Part shown: positions 1 to 6,363 of the stretch, in pieces
How positions within the stretch are numbered: the stretch's first letter is position 1
How the letters are laid out: each line of letters opens with the position of its first letter
Source of the DNA: JBMOKU01 sp049324315
GTDB lineage: Bacteria > Bacillota > Clostridia > Peptostreptococcales > Thermotaleaceae
Assembly: GCA_049324315.1 (NCBI GenBank)
Contig: JBMOKU010000049.1
Coordinates: forward strand, 1-60,189
DNA length: 60,189 bases
Direction: 5' to 3'
Translations under genes and position numbers: made by a program
Notes under the pieces: model-generated
Told to the model about the DNA's origin: nothing
Databases searched by the model: none
The model's input: only the letters and a program-made list of their open reading frames with translations

Positions 1-29
1 TGAGTCTTTAAGCTTAGAAGATCGACCCT

Positions 30-76
30 GAAACTTCTAACCTCTAACTTCTAACCAAATAGAAGTCTAACCTTCG
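30..76. repeat. Right end of a dispersed ctaacc-rich repeat
   Basis: The stretch consists of units of the type CCTCTAACTTCTAACC and ends in AAATAGAAGT. It matches the right ends of the two complete elements at 28167-28284 and 34754-34876. The left part of this copy is not recognisable and may lie outside the window. The last bases of the window (60180-60189, GGTTAGAAGT) look like the left end of another copy. Non-coding. Confidence 0.55.
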
Positions 77-140
77 CAAAAGAACATATTTAAAGGAAAA
101 TCAATCTCTACTGTTCCATATCTATATATATAAATAGGAT

Positions 141-572
141 CTATTTCACCAATAAATCCTTCAAGGTTTCCAGTCCATTCAAAATACTATTTAGCTGCTC
201 ATCACTTGCATCACATAAGGTTCCTTCCAAATAGTCATTCATCATATTATGAAAACGCGTATGAATATCTTCCGTTTTTTCTGAAAGCTCAATGTATACC
301 ACTCTTTTATCCTCTTCACTCCGTACTCTTCTAACCATATCCATTTTTTCCAAGCGATCCACAATTCCAGAAACCGTACTATTGGCAAGATTCATTTTCT
401 TGCTCAACGCTGAGACCTTAAGCCTCTTATGCTTGAAAAGCATTCCTATCACCATCATTTGCGGCATGGTTACGCCACTGTCTTTGAAAACATTTCTTAC
501 ATTCTCTTTAATTAAATGATTGATCTCTCTTATTAATAAAGCAATTTGCGATCCTTTTTTTATTTCTGACAT
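141..572 (-). CDS. MarR-family transcriptional regulator
   Basis: About 143 residues, the usual MarR length. It has an N-terminal dimerisation helix, then a winged helix (LKVSALSKKMNLANSTVSGI as recognition region, followed by the wing with EEDKRVVYIEL) and C-terminal dimerisation helices. MarR proteins are dimeric repressors that usually respond to small ligands or oxidation. I prefer the ATG at 572, which has a GGATGG purine stretch upstream, over the GTG at 587. The gene stands alone. A perfect 39-nt inverted repeat lies 30 bp upstream and is very probably its own operator, so autorepression is likely. The ligand and other targets cannot be told from sequence. Confidence 0.9.
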   Translation of the reverse strand: MSEIKKGSQIALLIREINHLIKENVRNVFKDSGVTMPQMMVIGMLFKHKRLKVSALSKKMNLANSTVSGIVDRLEKMDMVRRVRSEEDKRVVYIELSEKTEDIHTRFHNMMNDYLEGTLCDASDEQLNSILNGLETLKDLLVK

Positions 573-602
573 GTTCTCACCATCCACATTTATAATATTT
601 AC

Positions 603-641
603 ATATATTTAGTACACTAATATTTAGTGTACTAAATATAT
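603..641. promoter_or_regulatory. Perfect palindromic MarR operator
   Basis: Two 18-nt arms are exact reverse complements around a 3-nt centre (TAT at 621-623). Each arm holds the near-palindromic 12-mer TTAGTACACTAA or TTAGTGTACTAA, which has the size and symmetry of a single MarR dimer site, so two dimers could bind side by side. It lies just upstream of the MarR start at 572, where it would overlap the promoter. Confidence 0.75.
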
Positions 642-718
642 TTTGAATTATACTATGTCGTACTGCAAAAAGCAATTAGAAATTGTTCCTTATTTCTTAT
701 ATGTTATAAAAAAAGAAA

Positions 719-740
719 AGGATATCTGATTTGATATCCT
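719..740 (-). terminator. Rho-independent terminator of the two-component operon
   Basis: Stem AGGATATC/GATATCCT with a 6-nt loop. On the minus strand it is followed by a T-rich tract (CTTTTCTTTTTTT). It lies 36 bp after the stop of the histidine kinase gene. Confidence 0.7.
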
Positions 741-775
741 CTTCCCCATATTTTATTACAAGAAGCTGCCTTCTA

Positions 776-2860
776 TCATTTATTAAGCTCTTTATATTTA
801 GACATCTGGATCATAGCTTTAAATAAATCTCCATCTATTTCTATACGGAACCTTCCTCTTTGAATATCGATCAAGCTTTTAGCAATAGATAGTCCCAATC
901 CGCTGCCTTGACTACTTCTGGATTCATCTCCTCTTTTAAAGCGCTCCATTAGTTCATCCGCAGAGACATTGAGTTCATAGGCTGAAATATTTTTGATGGT
1001 TAGCATCACTTCGTTGCCTAAATCTTCAATATCTATATATACCCTTGAACCCTTAAGAGCATATTTAAATATATTGGACAATAAATTCTCTATGGCCCTC
1101 CACAATAATTTCCCATCGGCTGAAATATATACTTTATCTTTAGGATGATTCATCTTAAATTCTAATTCCAACGCTTCAATTTTATCGTTAAGCTCTCCCA
1201 ACCCCTGGGTTATTAAAGATACAATGTCTATTTTTTCAAAGTTTACCGGAATATTTCCACTGGAGGCTTTTGCCGCTTCAAACAAATCATCTGTTAGTAC
1301 TTTTAGTCTTTGAGATTTCTGCTCTATGATCTCTATATACTCTTCTGTCTTTGATGGATCCTTTTCTTGTTTCAATAAATCAACATAGGTAATAATGGAG
1401 GTTAAAGGCGTTCTTATATCGTGGGATACATTGGTGATTAGTTCCGTTTTTAATCGTTCACTTTTAAGTTCGCTGTCAACTGCTTTTTTCAAGCCATCAG
1501 CTATGCTGTTTATATTGGAAGCAAGTTTTCCAAACTCTCCATTTCCTGACACATCTATTGTATGATGAATATCTCCATCCTTTATTCTCTCTACCCCTTC
1601 TTTGATTGCATTAAATTCCTTCACCCGCTTAAGCGCTAGCCAAGCCCCAACACCTATGGTTACTGGAAACATAAAAAATGTTAAAGCGACTAATACTGGA
1701 TATCCTATTGCGATTACAACAATCTTTACACCAACACTTCCGCTATCATACACATCTTTTACAAATTTAAATATTTTATAGAAAATGCTATAGACTATTG
1801 TATTCTTTATCATTGTCTTATTTTTAAAATGCTTAACCAGTGATAGAACGAGAATTAATCCTAATGTGGCAATCGATGCAGTTACCGGAATGATAATTTT
1901 ATGGATATCCTGGAAACCTATCGCCTCTAATGAAACGAACCACAACATGATCAGTCCTAAGCATAAGACTAGATTCATATCATTGTATAATCTATCAACG
2001 AAATTTAAATGTACCTCTTTATCCTTAAACGATTTTCTACCTATGACCAATACCAGATAAATAAATGATGCCATTAGTCCCAGTAAAAAACCTGCCAATC
2101 TATACAGACCATTCGTAACAATTGCTTTTTTATCTTTCCATTCTTTCATACTTGAATTTAAAAACTCATCAGAAAATGCAATATACATACGATCTTTTTG
2201 CTGATCAAATTCATCGATATTTGACAGAACCCAATGATAATACCTATTATCTTCAATTTCTTTTGGATATACCTCTTTTTCGGCTGCATCAAATATCATA
2301 TAAGAAGGAAAGGATTTAAAATAATCTTTCGTGACATTAGAGCTATTGGTAATTTCATTCTCTCCATTGCTTGCAAAATAGAGAATACCCTCAGATTCTT
2401 TTAGTTTTTGCAAGTTATAATTAAATCCTTTTAAATCTTCTTGTATTAAACGGTCTTCTATTTGTGAAATTTCATCACCATAGATTTCCTTGAACTTTTC
2501 ATAGTTTTCCTCAGGGGTTAGATTAGGATTATAGTTCCTATGCTCCTGAAACTGTGAAAACAAAATATCTGCGTCTCTTTGAACCTCATCTTCTGTAATG
2601 GTTCCACCTTGAAGAATATATTCTTCGCTTTTATATTCTTTTATGAGCCGTGTTAAACTTGCTGTAACATTTTGACTTTCACTTATATATCCTCTTCCAA
2701 GATAGTAGCTATCTTCAAAAACAATATCAAAATCACCCTGTTGGGATTCTACAATGTTTACAAATGTCGTTATTGCTCCTGTAAAGCATGTTATCACAAT
2801 GATAAAAACAATGATTTTTGTTATCACTGAATGACTATAACTTTTCCACTTTATATCCAA
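776..2860 (-). CDS. Membrane sensor histidine kinase
   Basis: 694 residues. A transmembrane helix at about 12-33 is followed by a large extracytoplasmic region to about 250, then a cluster of hydrophobic helices (about 253-400), a HAMP-like linker, a HisKA domain with the phospho-acceptor in SHDIRTPLTS (about residue 475), and a HATPase domain with N-box ENLLSN and G2 box GSGLGLSIAK. The G1 position reads TIKNIS instead of a DxGxG motif, as in some clostridial VanS-like kinases. The start is TTG, inside the 3' end of the response regulator gene (26-bp overlap), which implies translational coupling. It should phosphorylate that regulator. The multi-helix membrane part suggests sensing of an envelope signal; the signal itself is unknown. 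Confidence 0.92.
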   Translation of the reverse strand: MDIKWKSYSHSVITKIIVFIIVITCFTGAITTFVNIVESQQGDFDIVFEDSYYLGRGYISESQNVTASLTRLIKEYKSEEYILQGGTITEDEVQRDADILFSQFQEHRNYNPNLTPEENYEKFKEIYGDEISQIEDRLIQEDLKGFNYNLQKLKESEGILYFASNGENEITNSSNVTKDYFKSFPSYMIFDAAEKEVYPKEIEDNRYYHWVLSNIDEFDQQKDRMYIAFSDEFLNSSMKEWKDKKAIVTNGLYRLAGFLLGLMASFIYLVLVIGRKSFKDKEVHLNFVDRLYNDMNLVLCLGLIMLWFVSLEAIGFQDIHKIIIPVTASIATLGLILVLSLVKHFKNKTMIKNTIVYSIFYKIFKFVKDVYDSGSVGVKIVVIAIGYPVLVALTFFMFPVTIGVGAWLALKRVKEFNAIKEGVERIKDGDIHHTIDVSGNGEFGKLASNINSIADGLKKAVDSELKSERLKTELITNVSHDIRTPLTSIITYVDLLKQEKDPSKTEEYIEIIEQKSQRLKVLTDDLFEAAKASSGNIPVNFEKIDIVSLITQGLGELNDKIEALELEFKMNHPKDKVYISADGKLLWRAIENLLSNIFKYALKGSRVYIDIEDLGNEVMLTIKNISAYELNVSADELMERFKRGDESRSSQGSGLGLSIAKSLIDIQRGRFRIEIDGDLFKAMIQMSKYKELNK

Positions 2861-3521
2861 TTCCCCACACCACCTTCAAGTATTTTGGCTCTTTAGGATT
2901 TATTTCAATCTTTTCTCTTATTTTTCTTATATGGACTGTTACCGTGTTTTCCGGACTAAAGGCCGTTTCCCTCCATACCTTCTCATAGATCTCATCGATG
3001 GAATAGACTCTTCCTGCATTGGCAGTTAAAAGCTTTAATATCTTGTATTGTACCGGTGTAAGCTTAACCTCTTCTCCATCAACCGTTACAAGCTTGCTTT
3101 CATCATCGATCACCAGGCCCCCTGTTTTAAAGACATTGCTTTTCGTTTCCAGGCTCCCCAATGCTGTATATCTTCTTAGCTGAGACTTAACCCGCGCAAT
3201 TAATTCCAAGGGATTAAAGGGCTTGGTTATATAATCGTCAGCGCCCATATTTAATCCCATTATCTTGTCCGTATCCTCAGATTTGGCTGAAAGCATGATC
3301 ACCGGTATATTATTATCTTCTCTTATCTTCATGACGGCTCTTAATCCATCCATTTTAGGCATCATAACATCCATGATAATAAGATGTATTTCATTTTCTT
3401 CTATTATTTCTAATGCTTCTATTCCATTAAAAGATTTAAACACTTTATAGCCTTCGTTGGTTAAATAAATTTTTATAGCATCTACAATTTCCTTATCATC
3501 ATCACAAACCAGGATATTCAA
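2835..3521 (-). CDS. OmpR/PhoB-family response regulator
   Basis: 228 residues. The receiver domain (1-120) has the acidic DDD near residue 8, the phospho-acceptor Asp in IIMDVMMPKMDG (about 51), and the conserved Lys in ITKPFNP (about 100). A winged-helix DNA-binding domain follows (about 130-226; ENTVTVHIRKIREKIE). The TTG start follows AGAGGTGATACGTC. It is the first gene of the pair with the kinase. Three TCTTAA boxes with 11- and 23-bp spacing lie upstream (3606-3645), in the style of OmpR/PhoB direct repeats, so autoregulation or control of the divergent small genes is plausible. Confidence 0.94.
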   Translation of the reverse strand: MNILVCDDDKEIVDAIKIYLTNEGYKVFKSFNGIEALEIIEENEIHLIIMDVMMPKMDGLRAVMKIREDNNIPVIMLSAKSEDTDKIMGLNMGADDYITKPFNPLELIARVKSQLRRYTALGSLETKSNVFKTGGLVIDDESKLVTVDGEEVKLTPVQYKILKLLTANAGRVYSIDEIYEKVWRETAFSPENTVTVHIRKIREKIEINPKEPKYLKVVWGIGYKVEKL

Positions 3522-3605
3522 GACGTATCACCTCTACACGTTAATTTGTACATAAATTATAACACACCCTTTATTATTTACTTTAAGGTAATGATACCAA
3601 CGAAA

Positions 3606-3645
3606 TCTTAATAAATTCTCGATACAAATCTTAAGATTTTCTTAA
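3606..3645. promoter_or_regulatory. Phased TCTTAA boxes, candidate response-regulator site
   Basis: TCTTAA occurs at 3606, 3629 and 3640, spaced 23 and 11 bp, i.e. one or two helical turns. OmpR/PhoB-type regulators bind direct repeats with about 11-bp spacing. The site lies in the divergent gap between the response regulator (start 3521, minus) and the yvrJ-like gene (3696, plus), so it could control both. Confidence 0.4.
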
Positions 3646-3695
3646 TGTTCGTAAGAAATTTGAAAATCCAAAAAAATGGTTAGGAGGGAGAGAAG

Positions 3696-3839
3696 ATGGA
3701 GGCGTTAGCTAAAATGATTGCTAACCTTGGATTTCCCATTACAGTAGCATCTTTCCTATTGATCCGGATAGAAAAGCAACTCAATCAATTAAACCAAACC
3801 ATGCTAGAGCTCATCGAACTGTTATCTAAGCAAGGTTAA
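3696..3839 (+). CDS. YvrJ-family small protein
   Basis: A 47-residue ORF behind a good ribosome site (TAGGAGGGAG). The protein has a short hydrophobic segment (LGFPITVASFLLIRIEKQL, about 11-29) and an amphipathic tail. This pattern is typical of the small YvrJ family of Bacillus and Clostridia, whose function is unknown. The next gene, 19 bp downstream, encodes an RsoA-like protein. In B. subtilis yvrJ belongs to the SigO-RsoA neighbourhood, so the pairing fits. Likely membrane-associated. Confidence 0.7.
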   Translation: MEALAKMIANLGFPITVASFLLIRIEKQLNQLNQTMLELIELLSKQG

Positions 3840-3858
3840 AAAAGGGGGATGAGATTAT

Positions 3859-4092
3859 ATGGAAAATAAAGCTTCGTTAAAAGTGTTGTATGACAAGGTT
3901 TTACAGGGGGATAAAGAATCTGTTTTAGAAATGGTACAACGGTTTAAAAGAAGGCTATACAAAACCAGTTATGTAAATGGACAATTTAACGAAGATTGCT
4001 TCCAGGAACTCAACATAAAGCTGTTTCGATCGATAAAGAAGTTCAAAGTTGAGACAACCTATGATGTGTTTGAATTAGAAGAAACCGCTTGA
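3859..4092 (+). CDS. RsoA-like helix-turn-helix protein (sigma region-2-like)
   Basis: 77 residues. LKVLYDKVLQGDKESVLEMV and QRFKRRLYKTSYV, then FNEDCFQELNIKLFRSIKKF, look like the small HTH_16/RsoA family, which resembles the core-binding region 2 of sigma-70. In B. subtilis RsoA works with SigO, which supplies region 4; no SigO-like partner is seen in this window. Good ribosome site (AAAGGGGGATGAG). Cotranscribed with the YvrJ-like gene and followed by a strong terminator. Function as a transcription co-factor is inferred from family only. Confidence 0.6.
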   Translation: MENKASLKVLYDKVLQGDKESVLEMVQRFKRRLYKTSYVNGQFNEDCFQELNIKLFRSIKKFKVETTYDVFELEETA

Positions 4093-4098
4093 TAGCAA

Positions 4099-4126
4099 GG
4101 TGCCTAGACGATAGGCATCTTTTTTA
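4099..4126 (+). terminator. Rho-independent terminator
   Basis: Stem GGTGCCTA/TAGGCATC (one G-U pair) with a 5-nt loop, followed by TTTTTT. It closes the YvrJ/RsoA-like pair. Confidence 0.85.
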
Positions 4127-4273
4127 TTTTAAAAACAGAAAAAATTAAAAAAAGTTTTTGAGAGAGAGGGTAATTTAGCATTTCAAAATGCATCTTTGTA
4201 AGTGTAGGGCAAAACGAACTGCCCAGAGAGTAGAAGTCTTACCAAAATAAAAATGAGAAGGAGTGTTTTAATT

Positions 4274-4993
4274 ATGGCAGGTTTTAGAACAGGAATACAA
4301 AGATATGTAAGCGGAGGCAGTTTGCCTAGTACAGTAGCAGGAGCAAGAGCGACATTTTCAATTCCAACAAGTTCTAAGTTGTATGATGCTGGAAATGTTC
4401 TTTATTTTCTAGTAAATATCAATGCTAATGCCACATGGTATGGTAATTATGATGCTGGAATATATAGGCAGAATGGCAAATGGTACGCATTTATTATGGG
4501 AAACGGTAATCCATCATGGAACGCTGTAGAAATTTCCAATATGGATGGTAAAACAGCAAATATCAAATTAATACCAAGAAAATATACTGTGGCAGGAACT
4601 ACTTACTACGATTTAGACCTATTCATTGATGGAACGAAGAAATTAAGTGTACAGGATTTTAGTGGAAAATATATAAAAAGCATCTATGAGGATGTTATTG
4701 CTGTAACATCTGCTGAAATCAATATAGTTCCAGCAAACAACGATTGGACTAATTTTAATAATGATCGTCATTCCTATATCCTATCAGGAAGTTTCACCAA
4801 TGCTTACCCAGTAAATAGAGATGGAACAGATTACACAGGGGGTTCTTATAGAGTGCAAAAAAATTGTGATACGGATTACCCATCTGGTAAAAACTATAGT
4901 AATCTTGTTTCTTCTGTATGTACAATTCATTCTTCGGGTTCTCGCAGTATGACTTCTACAGTTGATATTAGAAAAGCGGGAAATGTATTTTAA
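4274..4993 (+). CDS. Unknown beta-rich protein
   Basis: 239 residues from the ATG at 4274 (GAGAAGGAG 10 nt upstream); the ATG at 4253 lacks a ribosome site. The protein is rich in Gly, Ser, Thr, Asn and Tyr with alternating hydrophobic strands (VLYFLVNINANATWYG, NGKWYAFIMGNG, TTYYDLDLFIDGTKKL), suggesting a jelly-roll or concanavalin-like sandwich. There is no signal peptide, no membrane helix and only two cysteines, both near the C-terminus. It recalls YrpD-like proteins of Bacillus in general character, but I do not claim homology. It lies between the RsoA-like gene and a membrane-anchored small protein; its stop codon lies inside a 52-nt perfect palindrome. Confidence 0.6.
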   Translation: MAGFRTGIQRYVSGGSLPSTVAGARATFSIPTSSKLYDAGNVLYFLVNINANATWYGNYDAGIYRQNGKWYAFIMGNGNPSWNAVEISNMDGKTANIKLIPRKYTVAGTTYYDLDLFIDGTKKLSVQDFSGKYIKSIYEDVIAVTSAEINIVPANNDWTNFNNDRHSYILSGSFTNAYPVNRDGTDYTGGSYRVQKNCDTDYPSGKNYSNLVSSVCTIHSSGSRSMTSTVDIRKAGNVF

Positions 4994-5037
4994 CAATAAA
5001 AGACAGCTAATATTAGCTGTCTTTTATTGTTAAAATA
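4986..5037. terminator. 52-nt perfect palindrome, bidirectional terminator
   Basis: Twenty-six base pairs pair without mismatch or loop around the centre between 5011 and 5012 (core AGACAGCTAATATTAGCTGT). Internal A and T runs give U-tracts in both directions. It overlaps the stop codon of the upstream gene. Confidence 0.8.
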
Positions 5038-5112
5038 TGTTATTATTTACAAATAAATATATTAATTCAAAGTGGTCAAAATACTATTTATATTAATTAA
5101 GGGGTGGTTTTT

Positions 5113-5496
5113 GTGGATTATAAAAAGCGTAGAAAAAAAATGCATCTAATTATGTGTATTTGCATATTATTTCTGCTATCTGCTGTTGCTGTAAATATAT
5201 ATATCAAACAAATAAAACTTAGCGACTCAGAAAAAAAATTTTACTATGAGAACGCTGTAAAACATGCTGTAAACAGTATTGCAATGGCATCAAAAAAAAG
5301 TTTTAACAGTGAAACAGCACGTTTTCAAGAAGGGTATAACGGTTTGTTTGTAGTTACCAAGTTAGGAGATAAAGTGAGAGTAACAGAAACCATAGAATAT
5401 ACTGATGATGATAAAAAAGTAGTATATTTTAGATTTATAGCAACTCTATCTAAAAACGGCGAAGTTAAGCAAATGCAGGTTAGTGGTGGTTATTAG
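5113..5496 (+). CDS. Small membrane-anchored protein, unknown
   Basis: 127 residues from GTG at 5113, with AAGGGGTGG 6 nt upstream; the GTG at 5104 lies inside that ribosome site. A basic N-terminus (DYKKRRKKM) and a single membrane helix (LIMCICILFLLSAVAVNIYI) precede a soluble outer domain of about 90 residues. The domain has a helix (YENAVKHAVNSIAMASKKSF) and three beta strands (LFVVTKLGDKVRVTETIEY, VVYFRFIATL). Type II membrane topology is likely. I recognise no family. It stands alone behind an AT-rich promoter region. Confidence 0.65.
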   Translation: MDYKKRRKKMHLIMCICILFLLSAVAVNIYIKQIKLSDSEKKFYYENAVKHAVNSIAMASKKSFNSETARFQEGYNGLFVVTKLGDKVRVTETIEYTDDDKKVVYFRFIATLSKNGEVKQMQVSGGY

Positions 5497-6037
5497 AATT
5501 AATACCAATGAAACTATATTTGTCATCTACATATATAGACTATGTCAATGTTTCATGAATAGAAAATATAGTCTTTCTAATACTTTGGTATTCTTCGTAA
5601 TTACTATGATTTTTGCCTTTGCATAATCTTCCGCAAGGGCTTTTTAAAACCAACAAAACCGCCCCCTTTTTTCTGTTACATTGTTTTTTTCCATCATAAA
5701 ATGGAGTTGTATTTTTTCTATTTTAAAAATTCCCATCAAATATTTCTTTAACTAATCCCTAAATGCCATTTTAGGAATTAGTTATATGGGTAATAAGAAG
5801 AAATCTAGAAAAATAACGGGAAATTTTTAGAAAAAATATAGTAACAACAGAAAAATAAAGGTGTAATATTGGAAAACAAAGAATTGAGGAAAGAAGGCTA
5901 TTATATAAAACAGTCGAGGACTAATCCACGCCTGTTTTTTTACTGTCATATTCCATTCTTATACGCAGCATTATACTTAATCTAAAGGAAGGTTGAGCAA
6001 TCATAGATGTGTGACTAAGAAATTAAATACCCTTATA
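5497..6037. other. Intergenic region with one long hairpin
   Basis: About 540 bp without a credible gene. The clearest structure is the hairpin at 5750-5783 (AACTAAT and CCTAAA arms with one mismatch and a 6-nt loop). The rest is AT-rich with no repeated motif or RNA family that I recognise. Confidence 0.4.
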
Positions 6038-6062
6038 GAACGGCACAGGGGCCGTTCCCTAC
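6036..6062. repeat. Short palindromic repeat ending in CCCTAC
   Basis: Arms GAACGGC (6038-6044) and GCCGTTC (6051-6057) around ACAGGG, followed by CCTACA. Same layout as the elements at 21150-21173 and 46909-46932 (inverted arms then CTAC). It abuts the truncated end of the ECF sigma remnant. Confidence 0.6.
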
Positions 6063-6317
6063 AATGGCTCCAGCAGAAAGACACATTCCCAATCATCATT
6101 TCTTGCAATGACAAATAACCATACTTCAGAGGGTGATTTGTCTTCACAATATCCGCTTATTTTAAGCATTACTTTTTCAAAAACCTGGCTCCCTAAATCT
6201 TCTGCTGTATACTGACAAGAGATTCGATAATATATGTAGCTATAGACTCTTTTAATGAATAAAATATATCTATTAGTCAGAAAGAATTTCAAATGAAAGG
6301 AATTCTCTTTTTTCCAT
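6059..6317 (-). pseudogene. Broken ECF sigma factor, region 2 remnant
   Basis: An intact start, MEKREFLSFEIL (ATG at 6317), is followed within 15 codons by a stop. A +1 shift near 6290 restores a frame reading ILFIKRVYSYIYYRIS, then YTAEDLGSQVFEKVMLKI and WLFVIARN. These are the core-binding and -10 recognition parts of ECF sigma region 2. The sequence then ends after about ten residues at the palindromic repeat; regions 3 and 4 are missing. So the gene is both frameshifted and truncated and cannot make an active sigma factor. The TTG at 6292 is the only start left for the second frame. Confidence 0.7.
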
Positions 6318-6363
6318 GGCTATACATGATACAATACCCTGCGTATGGTGGTATGGACAATCA

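Noticed and set aside
5497..6037. c-di-GMP riboswitch in the long gap near 5.5-6 kb
   Set aside because: Only a simple hairpin is present; the GEMM consensus is absent.
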